From positions 2,170,001 to 2,234,000 of the forward strand of contig JBCAQO010000010.1 in the NCBI GenBank assembly GCA_039111635.1: a stretch of DNA of 64,000 nt. Direction: 5' to 3'. A program made the position numbers and the translations under genes. The number at the start of each line of letters is the position of its first letter. Within the stretch, counting starts at the first letter, position 1. The stretch is from Heterobasidion occidentale. Its lineage: Eukaryota > Basidiomycota > Agaricomycetes > Russulales > Bondarzewiaceae. The notes under the pieces were generated by a model. That model did not search any database, was not told the origin of the DNA, and worked only from the letters and a program-made list of their open reading frames with translations. Below, one piece after another: positions 11,112-21,897 of this stretch.

Positions 11112-12534
11112 TGCGTTGAGGACAGGAATATGATGATACGCGAGTGTCTTCGAGTCCTTGACGAAGACAGCATGGACTCAAATTAGCTTGGACCACAGGT
11201 GCATTCAAGTTGGACGAAAAGCAGTGTGCTTGACCCTGATCGATGCGATGGTAGTTAGGAATCGAACACACACCGAACATCTGTCGCCTGTGAAGGGAGA
11301 CTCATCGCCTCCGAAAGAATGCGCAGATTTGGCGTCCCATCTCCGCTCGGAAGAGGCGCGGAACGTACGCAACGCGCGACGCATGTATAGCAGGTCGATC
11401 GTTCCCTACACTGATTTATGATCGTGCATCTCATGGTGAGTCTTTGTTCGCCGTGGCATAGAAAATACAGTCTTTCATATTGAGTGTGCTATTCCCAGCT
11501 AAGTCAAAAAAATCCTCTGCTTTGTGACCTTCATGTGATGGTCAGGCTAGAGTCCTGCCTCACCTTTCACATTCGCACATACTTCCTCCTCGTGTTTAGG
11601 AAAGCGTTTGCCTTGCTTTCTCCGAACCCATTCGGCAAAGCCGGCGGACACTCTATTGTCTCCTTTTGGATGCTTGCAACTGTGTTCGATCTGCCGCGTA
11701 TCACTGAATCATCTCTATGTCATAGCTGGGCATCCACGCCTAGCTCTAGGCCCTCAGCATTTGCATCCGGACACATTGTTCAACCACCCTCTACGGTTAG
11801 AAGCTCACGCGACAACGAAGGCGTTTACTTCGTGGGCATACATACGAAGGCCGCGATCTGATCCCGATACCGTTGAGATTTCGGGACACGCACAAGATGA
11901 GCGACACCCAGATCCTGTTAGTCGAAGGCTGCTTGTATGCGGCTCCGGCAGCCAAAGTCTCGCCGCTTCTTCCATTCATCCAGGATGAGTGCTGTTCTTG
12001 CAACGCGCAATGCGCCGTGTTCATCCTCCGATGTGTGAAGCTAGCATCATGCAGGTAAACTCAGAGACGGTTGATTAAAGACTCCTCACTCTATCTTTGC
12101 TGTGTAGTATGCTATGAGGATCGTTCCACATTGCGCTATTAATTGTAATCCTTCCTTTCAAGCGTCACCATGGTCATGCATGGTAAATGTTGGGCCTGCC
12201 TGTGCTCTAGGTCCTTAACTTTCTCATTGGCCTCTTTCGACCTCACCCATTGCGTAGCTGCCCTTCACCCCGTCACAGGTGCGGAGAAATTGTTCGTATC
12301 TTCAAATCCTTCACAGTGGGTTCCAGCGCAGCCTTCTGCATGACCTATGCTCATGTACGTGCTAAGAAATTCCGGGTTGATGAACCCGAATGGACGACTG
12401 ACACATCGTTTAAAAGGGTCCGCTAGGTCCGCCCGTCCTCATCCACACCCTCTATCTCCAGCCATACCTATCCAGTCTTCGGGACATCCGAGGTCTTGAG
12501 CCAACCCGCTTGAGCCGCTACTGGCTTTTCTAGA
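11112..12534. other. Long intergenic region, no assignable gene
   Basis: About 1.4 kb lies between MCU and the EF-hand/ZZ gene. Open frames of 87-126 codons lie at 11158-11421, 11484-11861 and 11608-11988, but I recognise no domain and can build no convincing splice chain. A decayed gene could be present. Confidence 0.3.
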
Positions 12535-15500
12535 ATGATGAAAGATGTCGTCAATGAAGCCCCTCAAACCCACGACGCCATGTCACCCGATACCATTCAT
12601 CCGTCAGATGAGCATTGGTATTCGCGTCTTGATGACATTGGTTAGGCTTTTATAACTGTACCCTGGGGTATGACTCTCATAATAGTTTAAGCCGAAGCGC
12701 TCCTGAAAGAAGACATGCTCGAGCTAATGCTTTCAGAGATTTCGAACTCGACTAGCAACAACGGGGCAGTCCAAATTGCCAAACGATACTTTTCAAAGTA
12801 CTCCCCCCATATCATGGAAGCGTTGGACATTGTTGCAGATGCACATCCTGTTGTAAAGAGTGAGCCTCTCCCTCCTGATCATAGCCTGCGACTTATTTTT
12901 GGCAATAGTTGTGGTCATCGCCTTTCGGGCAGTTTTCAATCTTGTAAAAAGACTGCATGAAAATCTCGACAAAATCACAATCTTGTTTGGCCATGAACAA
13001 TATGATGGTCTCAATTTTGCGGTGCGCCTGCTTTTGTTTAGTGTGCGGCTCTTCTCTAACCAGTGTCTGCAGTCTCAAATATGTCCGCGACCAACCTTTG
13101 ACTATCAACAGCGGCCATGCTGCAGTGAACCGCATCAAAGCCCTCAGTAAGACCGCGGCCGACGACATTTACAGATGCTTTCAGGACTGCGACACGTATC
13201 TGCGATTGACCTCGTTCGAGCGAGTGTTTCGCAGCTCAGCGTGGGAATCCAAACTTGAAATATGTCGATACATTTCAAGAGCACCGTGCGATGTTTCAAA
13301 CCCTGTTACTCGAGGTCATCACAATTGAAGTTACCAGAATATCGGACAAAATTGATAGACTCACCGATAAGTCAGTCATCTCATTTCGATGCACTCTGAT
13401 GTGATGACTAACGTCCATTTTTCTAGAGTCACAGAGGGGTTTGAGAAGCTCACAAGTCCAGAGCACGTCCAGCTTCTACACAAAATCAAGGCTCATGGTG
13501 GTCCTGAGTCGTATCAACATGACGATGGTGCACTGCGCGATCTCATTGAAGGCTGGATCCAAGATTCGCCAACCAAGGCAGACTATAGAGCTAGTTTCGA
13601 GGACCTCAAGAAGGGCCTTTTCGAGGACCTCAAGGCCACTGTCGAGAGAAGCGCTGATCACGTCGAAGCCAAGCTAACACTCCAGCGCAAGCAACTCGAA
13701 CGGATCGACGAACAGACAGCTTTGATGGTCGCGACATTCAGGGGACTAGGTGGCAAAATATTTGATCCAGTAATCACACTATTATGGATTGTATCCGCAC
13801 AACTGATCTTACGTTCATGCAGGACATTCAAACCATATGGGATACTATGGTAAGGGTTTTCCACATGTTAAATCGGTATCAAACTCATTATTGCGGATCA
13901 GCAATGGAGAGGCAACAGTGTGAAGGCGTCGGACTTTGTTCTAGCTTTACGAGATCACTTTTCCGACAAATTCTTCTCTCAAGCACCCACCTCGCCGCCG
14001 ATATGCGCGGACATCCAGATGCTTGGGCTGTCAACCACTTCAATGTCAAAAGATTACAACCTATAATGGAGGCATTTGATGACGATGCATCGGGGTCTAT
14101 CACCATATTGGAAATCAATCGCTTCACTTCGTCCCCTACTCGTCCGCAGACTTGGAGGTGCGTGAATTTGCTTCAGATCATCCTGAACTTCCGTCTCATG
14201 TCCGTGCAGATTGCCCCACTGGATTGCTTTCTGGGCCGTTGGTGAGTAGAAATTCGTTGCCTTCGTTGTCTGACTGACGAAATGATATTAGGATGGAAAA
14301 TGTCTTCGAGACATTACAAGGACAAGATCGTGACCATCATTGAGGATATGACCCGCATCTTGCCCTCTATTCTTCCTGTGAACCGCCAATCCGTCAATGT
14401 GTATCAACAATCTCTTTGGGAAATGGTCTATCCTCTAATAGCTGCTCCTGGACTCAACAATTCCGACACTTTCGATGGATGCAACCCAGAAGTGTTCAAG
14501 CAATTTACTGACAGCGAAGAACAGAGACTTCAGGCCAGTTTAGCCGCCCTGCAGTACGTCATAGACGGTCCTGAGATGCTCCCACTGGTTACTGGACCTG
14601 CGCGAATAGAGAACGTAGGCAGCGTTTGTCTTACATTCACATTACAATGATCATGCAAATCCAGACACTTTTCCCTCTGTTGTATCTCGTCATTGCGCGC
14701 CATCACCAGATCATCAAGTTAGCCACTACACAAGTTATTTCTGACGAGGAATTGGCCCGCGGTACGAGAAATATCACAGGTATCATGTCTGCAGTCAGAC
14801 TTCGTGTCGACGTGCTGTGCAGTGAGTTTGTTTCAATTGAGCATCAATCTAGATCATATGCTGTGAGACTGACTTGATGTAGATAGCTGGCAGCTGCAGC
14901 AGGCAATAAATCCGAGGGAGCGTTTCAAGTATTTTGCTTGTGGCATTGTCAGTATTTCGTTCGGCTTGATTTTTACATCCATTGAAGTCACACAGTTCCA
15001 TGCATCAATGACAGTGCGAAGATACCGGAAATGAGATTTGTCAAGGATATATCGAGCACTGGAAGCCTATTTTCCGGAAGCCAGGCGAAAGAGAATTGGT
15101 CTGTCAGACGAGCTAGCGCTTGCTCGGCAGCTGTACGGTGATACCACAATTCCTAGCGGCTCCAGCCCGCCTCAGGCAGGATCAAAACTCAACGATATGT
15201 ATGTGAACCTTTCGTACAGAGTGTTGTCAAGCTCAATGCTTTAGATGCGGTATCTGGCACTGTCTCGCATACGACAAACGAGGCATGGCATTTGACATCA
15301 ACGGTTCTAGTCGCGTAGGAATCACCTCAATGATAACCATACAACTGAAGCCCGGAACACGTCCAGGAGAAATCAAAGGTAGCGGGTGGACAAACCCTGG
15401 TCTCTTCCCAGTGCACGCTTTCGCAGAATGGGATGGCGAGAGGAACCACATAGCTGTGACTTTCGAGCTGTCTTTTCCCTCTCCGTGGAAAACATCCTTC

Positions 15501-16805
15501 TTCTCGGGACAATTCGTCCCTGAGACTCAAACAATATCTGGGCTATGGGGTTATTCCCTGAACTCTCCGAATCATCACCTTCTTTGGAGGGTCTGCTGTC
15601 TACAAGCGGATGGCTCCTGAAACCTTTCTATTCTATCCTAGCCCGCACGATCTGGTGACTCATAGAGCGCGAGCTAGGTGGATCTTTGCCACACGGGCTG
15701 TTCTGGATGCCGTTCGAAGAGAATCGTGGACCTGGTCGTATTTTAAAGATCGTCGCGACAATCGACAAAGGTACATCTCCCTCTACATCGACTGGGAGAC
15801 TTTTCGGAAACGGGGCGATTTTGACGAGCTGGGCAAATGCGCACGGGAGTTTGTCTCTACCGATGCATGCTTCTATACCTTCAGAGCACGCTATATTCGA
15901 GACACAATGTTTGTACATGTGTAAGTTCTGTCGCCCTCATTCTAATGCTCGCTCTGAACGACGATCATACAGAAACCACAATTGCGACTGTTGCGGAGGG
16001 CGAATTACTGGAGCTTGCACAATCTGCTTAGATTGCAAGATCAAGGAGTCAGAGCCCTTCAATTATGTCGCTCTCTGCCAGTCGAAGGCTTGCATCAATT
16101 CATGTGTCACCATGACGCAGCGTCCAGACCTAGTTGGCTCGCATGAACCGACTCACCGTGTTGTCAAAATTCGCACTTTTATCCCTAAGCCTGTTTTACC
16201 ACTGCTCCTTGCAAGCGCAGAGCATGTTTGGAGAAAATCGAGACGGTGTGTATGAGCGTAGAACAAGAACAAGACCGTTCGTACTTGGAAGTTTCAAATG
16301 AGCAACTTACAAGGCCACCTTGTCGTTTTTGCCGGCGACCATTCACTCTTCCATTCTGGTACTGTGTAGACTGCCATGGTCTGTGTCCGTCCCATTTTAC
16401 ATATCCTCATCTGACAGCATTGTTTAGATGATTTATTTATTTGTCCATCCTGTGATTCTCATATCGACCTCACCCATGTCTATGCGGACAAGAAATTCAA
16501 CAAACCACCTGCCAGTCTGCAAAGAGGAGGCTTCGCGCTATGCGAGGCTTTTTGGAATTCAGCATCATCATAGTTCAACGCACACCGTCATTCGCTGCCA
16601 AACCCCTCCCAGAGTCAAATCCTCAGAAGACCTGATTGTTCTCCTCCACGATCGCATCACCACCCTGGAGACCGGCATCCACCACCAAACCGTTCTAAGA
16701 ACTGCGGCAGACAAGTTCGCCGAAGACTACACCACCGCCCTCCAAAGCGCGCAATTAATCTGGAACGCCTTCTCCAACTGGTCGGATGTTTGCTTTTTTC
16801 TTTGA
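12535..16805 (+). CDS. Large multidomain protein with EF-hand-like loop and ZZ/RING-like zinc fingers
   Basis: This many-exon gene belongs to a family I recall from Agaricomycetes but cannot name precisely. It starts MMKDVVNEAPQ. An N-terminal helical region (IVVIAFRAVFNLVKRLHENL; RIKALSKTAADDIYRCFQDC) resembles N-terminal regions of fungal STAND-like proteins. An EF-hand-like stretch MEAFDDDASGSITILEINRF (about 14067-14126) is followed by LPHWIAFWAVGW. A conserved segment has FYPSPHDLVTHRARARWIF and ESWTWSYFKDRRDNRQRYI. Near 15980-16110 a ZZ-type cluster has CDCCGGRITGACTICLDC, and 16318-16470 has further CX2C pairs (CRFC, CVDC, CPSC). A possible coiled coil ends it. Frame breaks are suspected near 13258 (KLE to YVDTF), near 14000-14030 and in 16480-16620, so it is either decaying or affected by base errors. 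Calcium and zinc binding are inferred; the role is unknown. Confidence 0.6.
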
Positions 16806-17112
16806 TACTGTTATCAGTCTTGTAATTACGTTGGTTAACGACTATACGCCTGCTCAAGCCATGTTTGTATTGTCATATGTAGTTCCTTCGTGCAGTCATC
16901 ATTGTTTCAATTTCTACAGCCAAGACTATAGGACACCGAGACACGTCGAGGAAGCTATCCATACGTTGTATATACGCCAGCCGGAGATGGTCGCGGACCC
17001 AGGCAACCCGGCCAAGACACAAATCATACAGTGCGCGACAGGTAGTACGACTACAACTTCGAATAGGCCGGCGAGTCAGGCAACAACAAAGTGTTTCAAT
17101 CATGGACTTACC
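16806..17112. other. Short intergenic stretch
   Basis: This is the 3' flank of the EF-hand/ZZ gene and of the convergent nucleotidyltransferase-like gene. No recognisable coding content was found. Confidence 0.3.
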
Positions 17113-17834
17113 TTAAACCCAAGCTTCTCCCAAGCACCTTGAGACGCGGGAAATGTCCTGATGTATAATACCACCCGCCTTTCTGTCACTTGCAGGAAAT
17201 TGTTGGGCAGCCACTGCTTTCTCGCTAGCCAAGCTGACACCCTGCTTCGTCGCTATCTCCAACAACTCTTGGATATCTAGAACGTCCACATGCTGCTTCG
17301 CTCGTAAGTCTGTACGGCGTATCGGTGCTTGACGATGGTCTTGCCATCCCTGCAGCTTCAGTAATAGAAGTGCAAAAAGAGGCATCGTCGGGATCCCAGC
17401 TGACCACACATACGACTTCCGTCCATAAGTGGGATCTTCAATGTCGGGGGAACCAGCACATCAACCTTGCAGGCGACACCGGAGCGCCCTGAAACACGGT
17501 TCCATAATACCTTGTAGGTATTGCGCCGATTTTTTGACGCGACGAGGTAGTAGGTAGAATCGACAGCGACGATAAGTTGTTTGATTCTTTCCTGGTCGTA
17601 AGTAGTACTCATCACGACAACGTCGATATCCTGTATAATAGAGGCGATGCGATCAGCTACATCGAATCAAGGCGCTTAGCTACTGACATTAGGTATTCTG
17701 CTTGTGCCCCATAGCGCAGAGGCAGCACTGCCCATGAGACAGCAGGTAAGTCCGCGCGCTTCAAGGATAGCAACAGTCCGCTTTGCGACTGCCTGTATAT
17801 CGTCCTTCGAGAGAGCTGAGTAGTCACTGAACAT
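17113..17834 (-). CDS. Nucleotidyltransferase-fold protein, copy A
   Basis: Two exons are read on the minus strand: 17834-17688 (start MFSDYSALSKDDIQAVAKRT) and 17630 downward. Exon 1 ends LMGSAASALWGTSRIPN, and exon 2 opens DIDVVVMS, so the intron falls just before the DxD. GS...WG...DxD is the nucleotidyltransferase (pol-beta-like) active-site pattern. The rest, with IPTMPLFALLLLKLQGWQDH, is the helical part. A second copy on the plus strand near 52 kb has the same motifs and the same intron position. At 17446-17450 a run of five G (C on the coding strand) should be six to join KVDVLVPP to the YGRKSYVWSAGIP part, so the frame is broken there. The 3' end is uncertain: the current frame stops at 17113 and another frame resembles copy B slightly better. 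The substrate is unknown. Confidence 0.6.
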
Positions 17835-18839
17835 CAGAGACAATGGGCACTGGAACGAAGTGGGGAATGACAGGGTTGCAGGTAAACGAGACCTTATATA
17901 GGCATCCTATTGATCTTTAAAAAACAGATTGGCAGAAACAGATGATAACTTTTTACATGCTGTTACACATCGATCGAATATAGAGCTCAGCTGTATGAAA
18001 GAGGCATACCAGACCTGTCTAGAACAACGCGAAGGGGCGCTCCTTGTACTCGTACCACCACATGGTCGAGTTTTTCCCACGCTGAAAAGCTGGACAAGGG
18101 TGAACACTAGCCAACGTACAGATTGACGAGACCCCTAAGGGTCCTCGCTCACTCCAATACAGGCTACACGGTGTCACAGGAGACCCCCTGGTGCCCCACA
18201 ACCACGACGAGAGTGGAAGCCACCCATGGCTATCCCAACCAGGGAGACCCAACCAACGTGAACCACAAGACCGATACACAGAAAGAGTAAATACCACAGT
18301 AGCAAACACACCACAATTATGAGCACACAACAAACCGAACAATAGAAACCAAGAAGTGACCACCAACGGAGACGTGAGCAGACAGGTATCCCCCAGTCGA
18401 TAACACAGCGGAAACCAACTCAACGACAACCCCTCCGACACACGTGACCCAGCCACAAGAGTGAAAATCGACAGAAAAGATATATACAGTACAACGTAAG
18501 CGAAACGGAAACAGCCGAAAGACCGAACGAGTCAACACATGCAGGGAGACCAAGACCCACAACATGTCCAGCGATACCGCTTCACCCAAAGTAGTCCCGG
18601 AGAAGTCCCGCACGACAGCAAGGAAGGCAGTACTAGCCGGCCCGGCGACAGCGGCAAAGGCGACGAGGCAATCCAAACAGAAACCAACCGACGCCAGTGG
18701 TATGGGTACGCAAAATAACATGATGGTGCAAACAGACAACTGACGGAAAATATATTAAAACATCACAGAGGAGCAATGGACTGAGATAGTCCGAAATGGA
18801 CGCACTAGAACGTCCAGACGCCAGTCGGGTCCAGCAGCA

Positions 18840-20366
18840 ATGGACCAAACTCATCCACAGACACAAAGCCACACCGAAGCTGACCTCGAGATGACAATCG
18901 GAACCGGAGCGACAATCACGGACCCCCATGACGACCTCGCGACCTCCGCTCACACCATGAGTAGCAACATCGGTGAAGAAATGGAAATCGCCATAACCAC
19001 GGAGGCGAACACGCCCGATGATGACAAGATCCTCCCCGGACTAGAAGAATCCATCCACGCACCAGCGACAGCCCCCCAGCGAACGACAATGATCTATAGT
19101 TTTGGAAAAGAATGGGACCAAGTTGATACAACAGGCTGGCCCCCCTCCACCTACGGATTCTACGAGAAGATGCGCGAAACCTTCATCATGATGCCAACCC
19201 CACAGACTCCACAGACCACCGCGCGAACACAGGACCCCGACATCCAAATGTCTGACGATGCAAACACGCTGCCTCCCAAAGGAACTACAGCGGCGCCAGA
19301 TAGAGCTCCTCCCACCCCCGACGCAAAAAGCACCCCAGCTCGCTCGAAGCTAATGTCACGCATCGCCGCAGCCTCTCTGCATGCTCCGGCGACCACTACC
19401 ACCAACGACACCTCCAATACCACCAACCCCACTTTCACGCCTGCACCCTTCCCCATCATCCACACCTCACACCCGACGGCGCCGCTAGACCACGTAGACC
19501 CCAACCAACTCGCCGAATGGGAAGACACTAAGACGCCGAAGTTCATTGTGCGCCCATTCGACAACGAAGCGCGCGACCCTGCCAACCACAGCAAAATAGC
19601 CGGACTCATCCAACAGATTGTTCAGGAAGCCACCCGCCTGGAGGAAGTCAACGTCGCAGCCCCGCTCAGAGCCCCACGAGCGGTCCTCACCAACGCGCTG
19701 CCCAACTGCTTCCTTGTCTACGAAGTCACGGACGCGGCAGTCAAGATTATGACGGACAATGGAATCTGGTCAACCACAAGGATTACATTCCAAGCGCTAC
19801 CCTTCGACCCCACCATCCCCTTCCTACTCTTCCCCCTCGCAGGCTTCACGACGACGGATACGAGTGCAGTCCGCGCCATTGTCAACGACCACTGGACGCG
19901 CCCACCCACAGTGACCTTCCTCGACAACATCGTTGACGAGACGTCTAGGGACACCAACCCCGTATCGGAAGACGACATACTACAGTTTATACGCTCCCTC
20001 AAAGTAGAACGCGTCGACACTAAGAGCGCTGGCGGGGTACTCAATCCACGCTTCAATATCATGGCAAACGGCCCCATCCTCGGAGACGACGAGCGGTGGT
20101 ATAAAATCCGCGATCACCTGCGAAACATACTCTACACCTCCCACATGCATGGCACCGGAACTGCCCAAGACTACTTCCCCTGCACATTGTGCCATGCGGC
20201 AGACCACCCGAGGGGCCTATGCTCATTTCCACTTATCCCAGGTTGGAACGGACCCGGCCACCGCCCGACGCCAACAGTATCGTCGCCACAAAATAAGAGT
20301 GGCTTCCCGAGATGGAACTCCGGCATGAGAGGCACCGGGAGAAGGGGGCGCGCTCCCCGCCAGTAA
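18840..20366 (+). CDS. LINE ORF1, gag-like RNA-binding protein with CCHC knuckle
   Basis: This is one open frame of 508 codons. The N-terminal part is low-complexity, rich in Thr, Pro, Ala and Asp. The middle (about residues 215-400) looks globular, with FIVRPFDNEARDPANHSKI and LPNCFLVYEVTDAAVKIMTD. Near the C terminus, CTLCHAADHPRGLC is a perfect CX2CX4HX4C zinc knuckle, and the tail is Arg/Gly-rich. By analogy with other LINEs the protein coats the element RNA and helps its integration. It is followed by about 494 nt without a large frame before ORF2. Unlike ORF2 it has no visible frame break. Confidence 0.8.
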   Translation: MDQTHPQTQSHTEADLEMTIGTGATITDPHDDLATSAHTMSSNIGEEMEIAITTEANTPDDDKILPGLEESIHAPATAPQRTTMIYSFGKEWDQVDTTGWPPSTYGFYEKMRETFIMMPTPQTPQTTARTQDPDIQMSDDANTLPPKGTTAAPDRAPPTPDAKSTPARSKLMSRIAAASLHAPATTTTNDTSNTTNPTFTPAPFPIIHTSHPTAPLDHVDPNQLAEWEDTKTPKFIVRPFDNEARDPANHSKIAGLIQQIVQEATRLEEVNVAAPLRAPRAVLTNALPNCFLVYEVTDAAVKIMTDNGIWSTTRITFQALPFDPTIPFLLFPLAGFTTTDTSAVRAIVNDHWTRPPTVTFLDNIVDETSRDTNPVSEDDILQFIRSLKVERVDTKSAGGVLNPRFNIMANGPILGDDERWYKIRDHLRNILYTSHMHGTGTAQDYFPCTLCHAADHPRGLCSFPLIPGWNGPGHRPTPTVSSPQNKSGFPRWNSGMRGTGRRGRAPRQ

Positions 20367-20860
20367 AGTAAACGATCACGCACACGTTCAAAAAGGACAG
20401 AGTAGCATGTAACTACAGAACCCTCCCCACTCACGTAAACAGCTCAACGCAATAAAATGACGAAGGTCACTGCACGTACACTATTAGCGATGATGAGACA
20501 AATTAGAAACACACCCGCAACGACTCCTGGAGCTGACAATGGCTAAACCATTGACCGAGTAATAAATAGACCGCACAGAACACAACGAAGCGACACAGGG
20601 AAGAGACAACGCATACACAACACAAACAACGAACTCATACCAATGAAGACGTACCAAGTCAACAATACCAGAGCCGAATGAGAGCACGGCCCTGACAGAA
20701 TCAGGAGACCCGCCCAAATCTACTGGCTCCACGGAGGACAGGAAAGCGGGACCCCTATCTCTGCATCTGGTTAAGCACCAGGCGGTGACCTATTTAGGTC
20801 AGGACGATCCGCGGCGAGAGCCTGAAGTCCTCGAGCAGACCCCTGATGAAATAGCAAAAC
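20367..20860 (+). other. LINE spacer between ORF1 and ORF2
   Basis: This A/C-rich stretch has no substantial plus-strand frame. It probably carries whatever signal lets ORF2 be translated downstream of ORF1. Nothing more specific is visible. Confidence 0.4.
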
Positions 20861-21062
20861 ATGAGGGGAAAGCCCGACGACACGTTCAGCCATGCTGGTA
20901 GGTCATACCAGCCGAGCTCGCCAATAGTCGTAAGCGAGCAGGAAGCGGCGACAACCACAGTTCAAATTATCAGACACACCTCAATGAATGCGGGCACAGT
21001 AACAGGCGATGGTTCGAGCCTCCCCAGGCACAGAGGGGGGTCACCCTCAACCGCCAGGGGCC

Positions 21063-21897
21063 TGTTAGGACCGCGTCCTAACACGTGCTTCGCACGTGAA
21101 TGGATGGGCTGGTCAAGTGCTTCGGACTTGTTGCAAACTCGGACCGCTTTCCATGACTCCTTACCATTTACATGCTGATGCATGAACGCTGACTTCTGGT
21201 TCCTGATTCTTGATGTGGACAGACATTGGTTCCTGACCCCCGTTCCTGGTTCTTGATCGATCGAAGATGTGGATGGACATTAGTGATTCGGATTACTATA
21301 TTTGGCTACATGGCAGGTCGATGAGGCATTCTAGCTTACGGATCTCGATCGTTGACTTCGGTACCTGAGAAGCGCACGGACCAGATCTTGATCCTGCCCT
21401 AGACACTTCTGTACGTAAATAGCCGAGATGAGCTTCTAAGAAGCTCAGCTCGTTCACCTGTAATACACTCGATCTCTGCACTGCGCCCGGCGTCTGGCTA
21501 CCTTCTTAGCCCACGCTTCGTGATCTCTGTCAGATCTGAGAAACTCTTTGCACGGTCTGACGAAGCACTGGACTCGTCTCCCTTCCCTCCCCTCCCTCTA
21601 CTCATCCGCTTCTATACCGGGCTAGCTGCCTACCGCGTTCTCAGTTGGACACCCCCTCGTGTCATCTGTTGGACAGGAGAAGATCATCCGGTTCCTCCTC
21701 ATCATCGAGAAGACCTGGAAGATCACCTTCTCAATCTCTTCGAGAACAAAGCCGACAGCGACCCCGAGTTCCTCGAAAGAGCCCAAAGACGATCCATCGT
21801 CTTCATCCATTGGAGTCTACGACTATACGAACCAGTGGAGGTTTAGCTTAGGGACCCCTTCGTGCATCGGTGCACGTGATAGGTCTCCGACCTAACA
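21063..21897 (+). repeat. Solo LTR of the chromovirus family, sense on plus strand
   Basis: It begins TGTTAGGACCGCGTCCTAAC and ends GACCTAACA, with flanking GGGCC duplicated on both sides (21058-21062 and 21898-21902). It matches, in reverse orientation, the LTRs at 25736-26567 and 35304-36135 nearly base for base over most of its length. No internal region remains, so it arose by recombination between two LTRs. A TATA-like GTAAATAG is at 21415-21422, and AGCTCGTTCA, the predicted transcript start and self-primer, is at 21447-21456. Confidence 0.92.

Noticed and set aside
11240..11300. GGAATCGAACACA, like a T loop on the minus strand
   Set aside because: No D arm, anticodon stem or acceptor stem could be paired around it.
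18130..18840. Minus-strand frames of up to 145 codons left of LINE ORF1
   Set aside because: They lie in the LINE 5' UTR, are Val/Ser/Cys-rich because of base bias, and show no domain.
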